The notes under the pieces were generated by a model. It had not been told where the DNA came from. It saw nothing but the letters and a program-made list of their open reading frames with translations, and did not search any database. A program made the position numbers and the translations under genes. Shown here piece by piece: positions 29,701 through 37,937 of a DNA stretch of 64,000 nucleotides (its first letter is position 1; each line of letters begins with the position of its first letter). The stretch is from positions 434,001-498,000 of the forward strand of contig JAUHYQ010000002.1 in NCBI GenBank assembly GCA_030426355.1, read 5' to 3'. Origin of the DNA: Gammaproteobacteria bacterium (lineage in GTDB: Bacteria; Pseudomonadota; Gammaproteobacteria; Steroidobacterales; GCA-2729495).

Positions 29701-30100
29701 CGACATGAGTTCGAACACGCGCGGTTGGTATCTGCGTCTGGTGGGCTCCGGTGGCGAAAAGATACTGAGCCGGTCAATCACGTTCAGCGGCACGATCTTC
29801 GTCACGTCCTTTGCTCCCGGTACAGGCGCTGGTGTCTGTAACGCTGTCGCCGGGCGCAATCGACTCTATGCGCTTTCGCTGTTCAACGGCGATTCCAACC
29901 TGGAAGACGACGCTCAATATATAGAGCTGGCTCAGGGCGGTATTGCACCGCAGGTTGAGTTGCTCTACGTGCCGGAGGATACTGACGGCGACGGCAAGGA
30001 AGAAGGGCAACTTATGGCTCTGATCGGCACGGAGGATGTTCAGCTCTCATTCGCCGATCCGCTGAGCCGCACCTACTGGACCCAGGACGGCGCTCAGTAG
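26762..30100 (+). CDS. pilY1: Type IV pilus tip adhesin/biogenesis factor PilY1
   Basis: 1112-aa exported protein. A signal peptide ends near MSGGTAIADD. A von Willebrand A-type domain opens with RPNILFIMDTSGSM (MIDAS DxSxS) and ends near KIVVSILDDAS. The C-terminal half (from about residue 600) is the PilY1 beta-propeller: DPLHVRPVPVIYGG, VIYTSTNDGYFHAIDPETGEELWSFVP, LWEIDSSTPGF, PLRVVDLNGDGLASRLYFGDMGGRVWRIDI, with Ca-binding loops of DxNxDG/DTDGDG type (DLNGDGLAS; PEDTDGDGKEEG). PilY1 caps the pilus, promotes extension and adhesion, and acts in surface sensing. Residues 180–195 contain an Asn run (AAC trinucleotide repeat). The start at 26762 has GAGAGGAAG upstream. Confidence 0.95.
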   Translation: MDKVNAKLGAMLAAMMLVLMSGGTAIADDTELFLVDASNTGGSVNRPNILFIMDTSGSMTGQVLTQANWDPNLTFAGCYRSDAIYWSYTNQQPSCGSNNWFYASNNKCQASQSALANLGAWSGLALAYRERRRRSSPRWVDLSTTHDRDVECQDDAGVHGETSGSFWAADGNAGPWDNNNNNEPAWTTNYFLFNGNQLNYLQGGGTVTSTRIQVVKDVTKQLLDNLDGVNVGLMRFNNDDGGPVIHAMENIATARAGMKASVDSLTANGWTPLSETMYEAGQYYAGRSVDYGSGHQYSSVAASRVGNTLSSGTYQSPVEFACQKNYIVLLTDGEPTQDTGAENKIENLPGFSSTVGSSCQRLPGESSNDGKCLDEMADYLHNYDISAQHSDQQSVTTYTIGFAEELPFLEETARRGGGEYYKADDTATLASALTKIVVSILDDASTFTAPSVPVNAFNRTQNLDDIFVSVFNPSSTVHWPGNLKKYKLKNGRFIDANDALAVDPGTGFFKETAQSFWSAAPDGDRPPAGGAALKLPGYGDLERKLYTNIAGGALTSVGNAIKTSNTAITGAMLGGVSETNNAPGDHPDGLALSDRERIIQWMRGMDLFDDDDDGDNLDTRHMMGDPLHVRPVPVIYGGTASNPDMVIYTSTNDGYFHAIDPETGEELWSFVPSRLLGLMQAHYEDAVSSTRIYGLDGEITAAILNDDKKGGITGDERVVLIFGMRRGGDAYFAIDVTDRNNPELLWEIDSSTPGFAALGQTWSTPQHARVRAAGGVKEVVFVGGGYDPVQDNGNYRTDNQGNAVYMIDIETGQLLWSAGKTGAGHDLELDKMDHGIPAPLRVVDLNGDGLASRLYFGDMGGRVWRIDIINGNDLDEIAKGGVIASLGGAAVDDAGGTPVTADLRRFYSQADVVDVSQPGYQRFVAVNIGSGYRAHPLDTAIDERFFSIRDLAVNYVPENDAYDNPVLLSEMVDITGSNGIDMSSNTRGWYLRLVGSGGEKILSRSITFSGTIFVTSFAPGTGAGVCNAVAGRNRLYALSLFNGDSNLEDDAQYIELAQGGIAPQVELLYVPEDTDGDGKEEGQLMALIGTEDVQLSFADPLSRTYWTQDGAQ

Positions 30101-30132
30101 GGCGTTGCCGACTAGTGATTAAGGATCAGATT

Positions 30133-30573
30133 ATGCGCAAGAATATGAATGGCGTAACGCTCGTTGAATTGATGGTGGTGGTGGTCATCATCTCTGTCTT
30201 GATGAGCGTGGCGGTGCCGTCATACCGGCAATACACCATGCGAGCGAACCGTTCTGAAGGTCAGGCGATGTTGCTGCAGCTGGCCGCCAACCAGGAGCGC
30301 TGGTATCTGTCCAACAATACGTACGCGACCAACGCCCAGTTAACGCTGGATCCCCCAAACGGTCTTGGCATGCGCAATATGTCTGAGTCCGGGTTCTACG
30401 ATCTCGCGATTACAGCATCGGACGCCACAACTTTTATCGCGGTGTCTACCGCACAGGCAGGTCAGTCAGCCGATACCGATTGTGATGTGCTGGCTATTGA
30501 TGCCACGGGCCGGCGCTACGCCGGACCTGGCCCGGCGTTTGCAGCCAACAACAATCTCGACAAGTGCTGGTAA
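30133..30573 (+). CDS. pilE: Type IV minor pilin PilE
   Basis: 146-aa pilin-like protein, last gene of the operon. MRKNMNG|VTLVELMVVVVIISVLMSVAVPSYRQYTMRANRSEGQAMLLQLAANQERWYLSNNTYA is textbook PilE: Gly -1, Glu +5, then the QERWYLSNNTYA segment shared with ComP/PilE minor pilins. Position +1 is Val rather than the common Phe. AAGGA lies 7 nt upstream of the ATG at 30133; a GTG at 30115 is also in frame. A strong terminator follows after 20 nt. Confidence 0.92.
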   Translation: MRKNMNGVTLVELMVVVVIISVLMSVAVPSYRQYTMRANRSEGQAMLLQLAANQERWYLSNNTYATNAQLTLDPPNGLGMRNMSESGFYDLAITASDATTFIAVSTAQAGQSADTDCDVLAIDATGRRYAGPGPAFAANNNLDKCW

Positions 30574-30593
30574 TGTCGCGCAGTGGCTAAACC

Positions 30594-30624
30594 GCAAAAG
30601 GCCCCGCTTGTCGGGGCCTTTTGC
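30594..30624. terminator. Strong bidirectional hairpin terminator
   Basis: A 13-bp perfect stem (GCAAAAGGCCCCG / CGGGGCCTTTTGC) around a 5-nt loop CTTGT, with A-run before and T-run after. It ends the rightward pilin operon and can also end the leftward opp operon, whose last gene stops at 30658. Confidence 0.93.
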
Positions 30625-30657
30625 TATGCGTACGGGGATTGCGATTGGTCTTAATTA

Positions 30658-32277
30658 TTAGTCCGCAAGGAACAAGTAGCGACTCAGGGTCGGCCCTGCC
30701 GGCGTATCAACCCAACCTTTGACCCGCGGTGAAATCAGTCGCCTGCCGACGTAAAAATTGATCGGAATCACGGCGTAATCCGACATGAGTTCACGCTCAG
30801 CATTCTGCAACATTGCCTGCCGTTCTGCCGGGTCATTGATGTAATTTGACTGGCGCAACATTTCATCAAAATCGGGGTTCACAATGCCCGGCCAGTTGTT
30901 CGGATTATCCGCCGTAAATACCTGCAACATCGCGTAGGCATCATCAAACGGTGCAATATAAAACCATCGGCTCAGCGCAAAATCGTGCATCCGGACTTTG
31001 CGGAATAGCATGGGAAATTCGACGTTAATCAGTTCCGTGCGCACGCCGATGGCCTGCCACATCGCCGCGATAGCAACCATTATCTTGCGGTTCTCTTCAT
31101 TCGTATCATAGGCAAGTTCGAGCCGCTGGGACGTGTCGTAACCGGATTCCCGAATCAGTTTGCGCGCCAGTTCCTGCCGTTCAGCGAAACTCATTTTCGC
31201 TTCGTCCATCTCGATCCCGGGATAAGTCGACAGTGCCGGACTGACTTGAGACCAGGCCGGCGACACACCCGTCTTCAGTAATCGATTCGCAATGGCATCA
31301 CGATCGATGGCCAGGTAAAGTGCCTTGCGCACGCGCACATCGTCGAGCGGTGGCTTGCGTGTATTCGGCACCAGAAAGTATGTGCCGGGAATCGGGGTTA
31401 TATAAAGTGAATCAGCGAGGTTCTCGCGTATCCAGCCGATTTCGCTGGGTGGGAAATTCAGGATGATGTCGAGTTCTCCGGCCCGAAAGCGCTTAAGCGA
31501 GGTCGCCAGATCCTGGGTCGGGTGCCAGTTGACAACATCCGCCCGAACATTATCTGCCTCATAGAAATACGGATTCTTCTTGAGTCCGATGTATGACTGC
31601 GGTACGCGGTCAGCAAGGTAGAATGCCCCGTTAGACACCATTACGCCCGGTTTAGTCCAACCGCTGCCGTGTTCTTCGATGACGTGGCGGGGTACCGGAA
31701 CGGACTGCAGGTTACTGAGCAGTTCCAGCAAATATGGTGTCGGTTCATTGAGTTCGATCACGACCGTGCGGTCGTCAGGTGCGCTGACGCCCAGCGATTC
31801 GGGCGGTAGTTTACCTTCCATGATGCTGCGGGTATTTTTGATCGGGAAATACATGCCCACCAGCCGCGAGGCTGTCTTGGGATCCATTATGCGTCGATAA
31901 GAGTAGACAAAGTCGTCGGCGGTAAGCGGACGACCATCGGACCAGCGCAGGTTGGGCCGCAATCTGAACGTATATGTTTTGCGGTCGTCACTGATCTCCC
32001 AGCTTTCGGCAGCTCCCGGTGCCGGCAGAGAATCCGGCCCACGCGATAACAAACCTGTAAACAAGTCGTTGATGATCGGCGACGCCAGCGTACCGGCTGC
32101 CATGTTTGGATCGAGAGACGGGGGCTCGGCACTCGTGCCGCGGTTGATGACCATGGGTTCCGCGACCGGCTGTGCAAAGGTTGTGCTTGTCGTCAGCGCA
32201 AAAAAGCTGGCCACGCAAGCGAGCAATAATAAAACGGCGGTAACGGTTTTTCTGGCAAACGGGATTGAGAGTGGCAT
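30658..32277 (-). CDS. Peptide ABC transporter substrate-binding protein (OppA/DppA-like)
   Basis: 539-aa exported solute-binding protein of the SBP_bac_5 family. The signal peptide MPLSIPFARKTVTAVLLLLACVASFFALTTSTTFA is followed by RGTSAEPPSLDPNMAAGTLASPIINDLFTGLLSRGPD, PAPGAAESWEISDDRKTYTFRLRPNLRWSDGRPLTADDFVYSYRRIMDP (family signature) and DVRVRKALYLAIDRDAI. It captures oligopeptides in the periplasm for the OppBCDF transporter encoded just upstream. It is the last gene of the leftward operon, after a 103-nt gap from oppF, unusual because the binding protein often comes first. Confidence 0.92.
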   Translation of the reverse strand: MPLSIPFARKTVTAVLLLLACVASFFALTTSTTFAQPVAEPMVINRGTSAEPPSLDPNMAAGTLASPIINDLFTGLLSRGPDSLPAPGAAESWEISDDRKTYTFRLRPNLRWSDGRPLTADDFVYSYRRIMDPKTASRLVGMYFPIKNTRSIMEGKLPPESLGVSAPDDRTVVIELNEPTPYLLELLSNLQSVPVPRHVIEEHGSGWTKPGVMVSNGAFYLADRVPQSYIGLKKNPYFYEADNVRADVVNWHPTQDLATSLKRFRAGELDIILNFPPSEIGWIRENLADSLYITPIPGTYFLVPNTRKPPLDDVRVRKALYLAIDRDAIANRLLKTGVSPAWSQVSPALSTYPGIEMDEAKMSFAERQELARKLIRESGYDTSQRLELAYDTNEENRKIMVAIAAMWQAIGVRTELINVEFPMLFRKVRMHDFALSRWFYIAPFDDAYAMLQVFTADNPNNWPGIVNPDFDEMLRQSNYINDPAERQAMLQNAERELMSDYAVIPINFYVGRRLISPRVKGWVDTPAGPTLSRYLFLAD

Positions 32278-32380
32278 AGTTCCTTCTTCTTTTGCGATAG
32301 CTTCTACGACAATACCTTCAGAGCATTACTCAACATGGAAAAATTGTGTTGTTCTCCATTGTGCGCACATCTCGCAGCGG

Positions 32381-33373
32381 TCAGTCATACAGCGTGCGCC
32401 AGTGATGACAGGCCAGCGTGTGCGCAGGCCCGACAGCCTCACGTTGCGGCACAGAGCCGACGCAGGCTGGTGTTGCATTCGGGCAGCGAGTGCGAAACAC
32501 ACAACCGGACGGAGGGCTCAGTGGCGACGGTATTTCACCTTCGAGTGCGACCAGGCTATCAACGATGCGTAGGTTCGGATCTGCCTCCGGCACGGCGCCG
32601 ATCAGGGCGCGGCTGTACGGATGCCGTGGACGTTCGAACAATTCATCCCGGGGCGAAAGTTCCATCAGGTTGCCCAGATACATGACCAGGATACGTTGCG
32701 CCATATAGCGCACGACCGCCAGATCGTGACTGATGAACAGCATTGATACGCCCGTCTCACGTTGCAGATCCCGCAGCAGGTTGCAGATCTGCGCCTGAAT
32801 GGAAACGTCCAGCGCACTGACCGCTTCGTCACAGACTATCAGCTTCGGCTTAACGATCATTGCACGCGCGATACTGATTCGCTGACACTGACCGCCGCTG
32901 AATTCATTCGGATAGCGGTTCTGCATGTCGGCACGCAACCCGACACGTTCCAGCATCTCAATCATGGCTTTGTTCCGCTGTTCCGCAGACAGCTCCGGCG
33001 CATGCACGCGCAGCGGTTCGGCGACGATTTCGCCCACCGTCATGCGCGGATTCAATGACGATAAGGGATCCTGAAACACGATCTGCATCTCGCTGCGCAG
33101 TGCACGCAGCTCCTTGCGATCCATTTTGGTCACATCGCGCCCGCGCCAAAGCACGCGACCCCCCGACGGCGTGACCAGGTTCAAAATTGCTTTACCGAGC
33201 GACGATTTGCCGCAGCCGGTTTCGCCGACAATACCGAGTGTCTCCCCGGCATTGATCTCGAAACTGATATCCGACACAGCGCGCAGGAATTTGCGGCCGC
33301 CACCCAGCAATCCTCCGCTGCCCACCGCATAGTCAACGTTCAACGCTTCGACCTGTAACAGTGCATCGGTCAT
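32381..33373 (-). CDS. Oligopeptide ABC transporter ATP-binding protein OppF-like
   Basis: 330-aa ABC ATPase. GIVGETGCGKSSLGKAIL is Walker A, FSGGQCQRISIARAM the ABC signature, LIVCDEAVSALDVS Walker B. The C-terminal oligo/dipeptide extension HPYSRALIGAVPEADP followed by a Cys cluster (CVFRTRCPNATPAC, later LACHH) is typical of OppD/OppF, where it can bind an Fe-S cluster. The ATG at 33373 is 2 nt after the oppD stop. It pairs with the next ATPase to power peptide uptake. Confidence 0.93.
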   Translation of the reverse strand: MTDALLQVEALNVDYAVGSGGLLGGGRKFLRAVSDISFEINAGETLGIVGETGCGKSSLGKAILNLVTPSGGRVLWRGRDVTKMDRKELRALRSEMQIVFQDPLSSLNPRMTVGEIVAEPLRVHAPELSAEQRNKAMIEMLERVGLRADMQNRYPNEFSGGQCQRISIARAMIVKPKLIVCDEAVSALDVSIQAQICNLLRDLQRETGVSMLFISHDLAVVRYMAQRILVMYLGNLMELSPRDELFERPRHPYSRALIGAVPEADPNLRIVDSLVALEGEIPSPLSPPSGCVFRTRCPNATPACVGSVPQREAVGPAHTLACHHWRTLYD

Positions 33374-33375
33374 TG

Positions 33376-34350
33376 TTAGTTGCCGTCCAGAGGAAAGTGA
33401 CATGCGACCGATCGGGCATTGGTCCGCGCTGTGAGCAAGGGGTCTTCTCGGAGACAGCGGTCTGATGCACGTTCACAGCGCTCGGCAAACGCGCAACCGG
33501 CTGGCAGTTGACTGATGTCGGGCGGCTGGCCGGGAATCGCCGGCAGATCCACCTCCGGGTCAATAGACAGGGTCGGCATGGAGCGAAGCAATCCGGCGGT
33601 GTACGGGTGCAGCGGGCCACTGAAAATCTCGGCGGTGGCGCCCAGTTCGACGGGTCTTCCGCCGTACATGATCAGGATGCGATCGCACAGGCCAGCGACG
33701 ACGGCCAGATCATGGGTAATCATCACGACCGAAGTTTTAGTATGGCGTTTCAGTCCATCGAGCAAGCGCAGGATTTGCGCCTGCACAGTCACATCAAGAG
33801 CCGTCGTCGGTTCGTCGGCAATCAGGACGTCAGGTTTGCAGATCATCGCCAGCGCGATCATGACACGCTGACGCATGCCGCCCGATAATTCGAAGGGATA
33901 CGCATTCAAGCGTTGTGCCGGATCTGGAATACTGACGATCTCGAGCATTTCGAGGGCACGTGCGCGTGCCTCTGCCGGACTCATGCCGAGATGTCGCTCG
34001 GCACTCTCGGCGAGCTGTTGCCCGATCCGCATCGTCGGCGTCAGGCCCGACAGGGCATCCTGAAATACCATCCCAAGGCGATTGCCTCGCAATTCGTCCA
34101 GCTCGTGGCGCGGTGCATTGAGGATCTCCTGGCCGCGATACAAAACCGAACCGGTCGCACGCCCGTTGCGGGCCAGCAAACCCAGCGCGGCGAGAAAAGT
34201 CTGGCTCTTGCCTGAGCCAGATTCGCCAACAATTCCCAGGCATTCTTCTTCGTTCAGGTCGAATGACACGTTGCTGACGGCTGCGAGTTGTTGATCGCCC
34301 GCCGCAAACGAGACACTCAGGTCGCGAATCTTCAGGACAGGCTCTACCAT
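33376..34350 (-). CDS. Oligopeptide ABC transporter ATP-binding protein OppD-like
   Basis: 324-aa ABC ATPase. GIVGESGSGKSQTFLAALGLL is Walker A, FELSGGMRQRVMIALAM the signature motif, LIADEPTTALDVTVQAQIL Walker B, followed by VVMITHDLAVVAGLCDRILIMYGG. The C-terminal oligopeptide extension HPYTAGLLRSMPTLSID precedes a Cys-containing tail (GCAFAERCERASDRCL). Partner of the OppF-like subunit. 18 nt after oppC. Confidence 0.93.
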   Translation of the reverse strand: MVEPVLKIRDLSVSFAAGDQQLAAVSNVSFDLNEEECLGIVGESGSGKSQTFLAALGLLARNGRATGSVLYRGQEILNAPRHELDELRGNRLGMVFQDALSGLTPTMRIGQQLAESAERHLGMSPAEARARALEMLEIVSIPDPAQRLNAYPFELSGGMRQRVMIALAMICKPDVLIADEPTTALDVTVQAQILRLLDGLKRHTKTSVVMITHDLAVVAGLCDRILIMYGGRPVELGATAEIFSGPLHPYTAGLLRSMPTLSIDPEVDLPAIPGQPPDISQLPAGCAFAERCERASDRCLREDPLLTARTNARSVACHFPLDGN

Positions 34351-34368
34351 CCGCAGCGCACCATGGTA

Positions 34369-35268
34369 TCAACGGCCCTGTGGGTCAAGTGCATCTCGGA
34401 GTCCGTCGCCAATAAAATTAAAACAAAACATCGTGAGTGCGAGGAAAGTCGCCGGGAAGAAAATCAACCACGGAGCCGAGCTAAGCTGTCCTGCGCCTTG
34501 CGAGATCAAAAGCCCCCAGCTGGTCAGCGGTTCCTGCACGCCAAGCCCGATGAAGCTGAGATAACTTTCTATGACGATATTGGTTGGGATCAGCAACGTC
34601 ACGTATACGACCACAGGTCCGAGCACGTTCGGAATGATGTAGCGACGCAAAATCGCCGGGCGTGACAAGCCAATAGCGATGGCGCTCTCAACGTACTCCT
34701 TGCTTTTTACGGTAAGCGTTTGGCCGCGGACTATGCGCGACATCGTGAGCCACTCCACCGCGCCAATCGCAACGAAGACCAGAAAAATGTTTCTGCCGAA
34801 TACGGTGACCAGAATGATGATGAAAAACAGCAGCGGCAGGGAATACAGCACATCGACAAACCGCATCATGAAACTGTCGGTGCGTCCGCCGGCATAGCCG
34901 GCCACCGCGCCGTAAATCACGCCGATGCATAACGCGACGCAAGTCGTCATTACGCCGATCGTCAGCGAGATTCGGCCGCCGTAAAAGACCCGGACGAACA
35001 GATCGCGACCGTTCGCGTCGGTGCCAAACCAGTGAAAATTGTCCCAGGCGGGTGCGCTCGAAATGAGCTCCCAATTGGCATCCTCGATGCCATGCGGCCA
35101 GAAGACAGGCACAAATATTGCGGCAGCGGCAATACAGGTCAGCATGTAGATGCTGGCCATTGCTGCGCGGTTCCGCCTGAATCGCCTGAACGCCTGTTGC
35201 CACAGCGACTGCGACATGTCGCCGCGCGCCGCGCGTGCAATACCCGGAGCGCTGGTTATTCCGCTCAT
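34369..35268 (-). CDS. Oligopeptide ABC transporter permease OppC-like
   Basis: 299-aa inner-membrane permease of the BPD_transp_1 family with six helices. N-terminal SLWQQAFRRFRRNRAAMASIYML is the OppC_N domain; HWFGTDANGRDLFVRVFYGGRISLTIGVMTTCVALCIGV and the cytoplasmic EAA-loop text (EYVESAIAIGLSRPAILRRYIIPNVLGP) are present. Its ATG overlaps oppB stop by 4 nt. It forms the channel together with OppB. Confidence 0.95.
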   Translation of the reverse strand: MSGITSAPGIARAARGDMSQSLWQQAFRRFRRNRAAMASIYMLTCIAAAAIFVPVFWPHGIEDANWELISSAPAWDNFHWFGTDANGRDLFVRVFYGGRISLTIGVMTTCVALCIGVIYGAVAGYAGGRTDSFMMRFVDVLYSLPLLFFIIILVTVFGRNIFLVFVAIGAVEWLTMSRIVRGQTLTVKSKEYVESAIAIGLSRPAILRRYIIPNVLGPVVVYVTLLIPTNIVIESYLSFIGLGVQEPLTSWGLLISQGAGQLSSAPWLIFFPATFLALTMFCFNFIGDGLRDALDPQGR

Positions 35269-36194
35269 CGGTACCCCCGACGGACCCTTGGATCCAAAGC
35301 TGCATAGGCCAGGTCGGACAATAAGTTGAGCGCAATAATCAACGCGCCGTAAATGACAACGACCCCCATGACGAGCGGGTAATCTCGATTCAGGGCGCCC
35401 TGGACGAAGTACCGACCGACCCCCGGCAGATTGAAGATCAGTTCAATAACGAGCGACCCCGTCATGATGCCGGCCAGCGCGGGGCCAAGGTAACCGACGA
35501 GGGGGATCGCAGCGGTCTGCATGACGTGTCGCAGGATGACGTGCGATTCCCTGAGGCCTTTCGCGCGCGCCGTGCGTACAAAGTTTGATTGCAGGACTTC
35601 GAGCATGCCGCCGCGCATCAGCCGCGCGATGATCGCAATCTGCGGTAAAGCGAGCGCAATGATCGGCAGCACCATATTCGCGGGTGCCCCATCGTTCCAG
35701 CCTGCAACGGGCAAAAGCTTCAGGTACAGGCCAAAGAACAGGACCAGAATCGGCGCCGTTACAAAACTTGGAATCGCGATTCCGGTCATGGCCAGCGCCA
35801 TGATGATGTGGTCGATGATCCCGTTCTGACGTAACGCCGCGATGATGCCGCACAGCCCGCCGAGCAGCAGCGCGACAATCATCGCGAGCAAGCCGAGCTT
35901 GGCGCTGATGGGCAATCCGATCGCAATCAGTTCATTGACGCCAAAATCCTTATAGACAAGTGAAGGCCCGAAATCGCCGCTGAGGGCATTGGTCAGGTAG
36001 ATCCAGTACTGCTCAAGCAGCGGTTTGTCGAGGTCGTAGGCAGCGCGGATATTTTCGAGCACCGCAGGCTCAAGGTCGGCCTCTGCATCGAAGGGACCGC
36101 CCGGTGCCGCGCGCATCAGAAAGAATGACGCGGTCGCGATGATAAACAGGGTAGGTAAGGCGATGGCCAGTCGCCTGAGTGTAAACATCAACAT
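35265..36194 (-). CDS. Oligopeptide ABC transporter permease OppB-like
   Basis: 309-aa permease, first gene of the leftward opp operon (B–C–D–F–A). MLMFTLRRLAIALPTLFIIATASFFLMRAAPGGPFD is a classical OppB/DppB N-terminus; the EAA loop is FVRTARAKGLRESHVILRHVMQTAAIPLVGYLGP. Six helices. Start at 36194; an ATG 6 nt downstream is equally possible. Upstream (36195–36387) is a non-coding stretch before the mobile-element boundary. Confidence 0.94.
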   Translation of the reverse strand: MLMFTLRRLAIALPTLFIIATASFFLMRAAPGGPFDAEADLEPAVLENIRAAYDLDKPLLEQYWIYLTNALSGDFGPSLVYKDFGVNELIAIGLPISAKLGLLAMIVALLLGGLCGIIAALRQNGIIDHIIMALAMTGIAIPSFVTAPILVLFFGLYLKLLPVAGWNDGAPANMVLPIIALALPQIAIIARLMRGGMLEVLQSNFVRTARAKGLRESHVILRHVMQTAAIPLVGYLGPALAGIMTGSLVIELIFNLPGVGRYFVQGALNRDYPLVMGVVVIYGALIIALNLLSDLAYAALDPRVRRGYR

Positions 36195-36387
36195 CTATAA
36201 AATATTGCGATCCCGGATTTATCCTGTGCGAAACAACAGAATTGTAGATAGATTCGGTCTTAACAAACCGGCTTGGTCCATTATGACTTAGACAAAATTG
36301 TGCGCCATATATCGGTGTGGGCTACTGACAATCCGGTGGCTGCCGCGCTGAGAGGCGCCTGCCCGGACGCCAACTTTTTGAAAAGAT

Positions 36388-36430
36388 TGGCGCTCCCTAC
36401 GGGAATCGAACCCGTGTTTCAGCCTTGAGA
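36388..36430 (-). repeat. Left attachment-like site: tRNA 3'-end fragment
   Basis: On the minus strand this reads anticodon loop–variable loop–T arm–acceptor 3' strand ending GCCA: T-stem ACGGG/CCCGT around TTCGATT, acceptor AGGGAGC, discriminator G and CCA, with CTC in the anticodon position (Glu-like). No matching 5' half lies to its right, so it is a fragment and not a functional tRNA. 15 bp (36388–36402) and 25 bp (36406–36430) recur exactly at the right end. Confidence 0.75.
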
Positions 36431-36580
36431 GGGCGTTTTTTGGCCTTCTTCGGACGCCCTCGGAAACTATTAAACTATTGAAAAATAAGAAAACGGTCCA
36501 AATTTGTCCGAGGGGCTCCTGCACGGTATTCTAGAGAAAAATAGAGAAAAACTATTTGGCTCTAAATTACCGAGGCAGCC

Positions 36581-37801
36581 GTGGCACGCATCACCCGCAG
36601 CGCACAACTGGAAAAACGTCAGTCGAGGACACGACTCAAGACTGGCAAAAATCATTGGCGGGCAATTCATGAAGGACTCGCTCTCGGTTACTGGAAGGGC
36701 AAGAAAACATCCTCCTGGCTCGTCAGGGTCCGCAAGGACGATGGTGGCTACGTCAGCAAGAAATTTGCTGTGGCCGATGATCATCAGGATGCCGACGGTC
36801 GAGACGTCCTGAATTACACGCAGGCTCACAAACGTGCACAGATGCTGGAGCCTCAGCTGCGATACCCGGACGTCGCACCCACCGAGCAAGCTGATCCTCT
36901 GGTTAGCGACCTGCTCGATGAGTACCTGACAAAGCACAAGTTGGAATCCGCTTCGTGGCAATCGACCGAGTACGCGATCGAAAAGATGAAAGTAGCGTTC
37001 GCGGGTAAGCGCGTTTCGGAATTGACCACCGCCATGTTGCGTCGCTGGCATCAGGCGCAGGCCAAACCGCGATCAGACTCTGCTGAATCTAAGCGGAAGG
37101 CTCGAGCTACGGCAAACCGCAAACTGACCGTCTTAAAGGCTGCCCTGAACTGGGGCTGGAGCGGTCCGAGCGCAGTTGCGGATTCCTGGCGGGCTGTGAA
37201 GCCGTTCCCGAAGGTCGACGCGCCGCCGGCTGCGCACCTGTCGCTGGAGGAAGTCACACGACTGTTGAACGCCTGTGAGCCGGACTTTCGTGAACTGGTT
37301 GAGGGTACGTTGCTGGTCGGTGGGCGCTACGGCGAAATGAGCGCACTGACAGCGGGTAACTTTAATCAGGAAGCCGGGTCTATTTTGTTACCGACGGGAA
37401 AAACGGGGTTCCGAGAGGTTTGGTTGAGTGCCGAGGGCGTGGCGTTCTTCCAGCGGATCACCGCAGGCAAGAAGCGTGGTGAGCGGATTTTCACTCATTC
37501 GGATGGCTCCGAGTGGCGCCAGGCTCACCAGATACGGCGGATGCGTGAGTCCTGCGAAAGGTCGAGTATTGAGCCGGCGGTGCCGTTTAAGGCGTTGAGA
37601 ACCACCTATGGCGCGCTGCTCGCCATGCAGGGCACAAGCCCGCAGGTGATCCAGCGGCAGCTGGGCCATGCGGATTTGCGGATGACTCTGAAGCACTACG
37701 CACACCTGCTGCCCAACTACGTGGCTGACGAAATTCGGGCGAAGTTGCCGAGTTTTGGGGTATATGCCGACAGCAAGGTCACGTCAATCAAGGTAGCGTA
37801 G
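36581..37801 (+). CDS. Tyrosine-type site-specific integrase
   Basis: 406-aa phage integrase-family recombinase. A SAM-like core-binding domain (about residues 100–200, PLVSDLLDEYLTKHK...) precedes the catalytic domain: Arg in LLVGGRYGEMSALT, Arg in FKALRTTYGALLAM, His in QRQLGHADLRMTLKHYAHL and the nucleophile Tyr in KHYAHL. The His of the usual HxxR motif is replaced by Lys (KALR). The N-terminal 90 residues resemble the arm-binding part of P4-like integrases. It begins 150 nt from the left tRNA-like repeat and points into the element, as expected for the gene that inserts and excises it. Confidence 0.93.
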   Translation: MARITRSAQLEKRQSRTRLKTGKNHWRAIHEGLALGYWKGKKTSSWLVRVRKDDGGYVSKKFAVADDHQDADGRDVLNYTQAHKRAQMLEPQLRYPDVAPTEQADPLVSDLLDEYLTKHKLESASWQSTEYAIEKMKVAFAGKRVSELTTAMLRRWHQAQAKPRSDSAESKRKARATANRKLTVLKAALNWGWSGPSAVADSWRAVKPFPKVDAPPAAHLSLEEVTRLLNACEPDFRELVEGTLLVGGRYGEMSALTAGNFNQEAGSILLPTGKTGFREVWLSAEGVAFFQRITAGKKRGERIFTHSDGSEWRQAHQIRRMRESCERSSIEPAVPFKALRTTYGALLAMQGTSPQVIQRQLGHADLRMTLKHYAHLLPNYVADEIRAKLPSFGVYADSKVTSIKVA

Positions 37802-37892
37802 GTTTCGGAGTTTTCTGAAGGAGGCTATGGAATATCAGCATTGTTGAATGTTGGAATCGCAGTAATCTTTGGTGTAGGCACAAGGATTATTG

Positions 37893-37935
37893 ACACCGTA
37901 CAAAATACCGGTTATACCGTACAAAGTAACGGTAT
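37893..37935. promoter_or_regulatory. Tandem operator sites just before the YfbU-like gene
   Basis: Two copies of an 18-bp sequence (37895–37912 and 37916–37933, 16 of 18 identical) are spaced 21 bp apart, two helical turns. The second is also a palindrome: ATACCGT (37914–37920), 8 nt, ACGGTAT (37929–37935), and ends 2 nt before the ATG of the next gene at 37938. This layout suggests a dimeric regulator that blocks initiation or translation, most simply the RHH-like N-terminus of the protein encoded next. Confidence 0.7.
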
Positions 37936-37937
37936 TT

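Noticed and set aside
36388-36430. A complete tRNA-Glu gene
   Set aside because: Only the part from the anticodon loop to CCA is present; no 5' half with GCTCCCT and D arm lies upstream on the minus strand.
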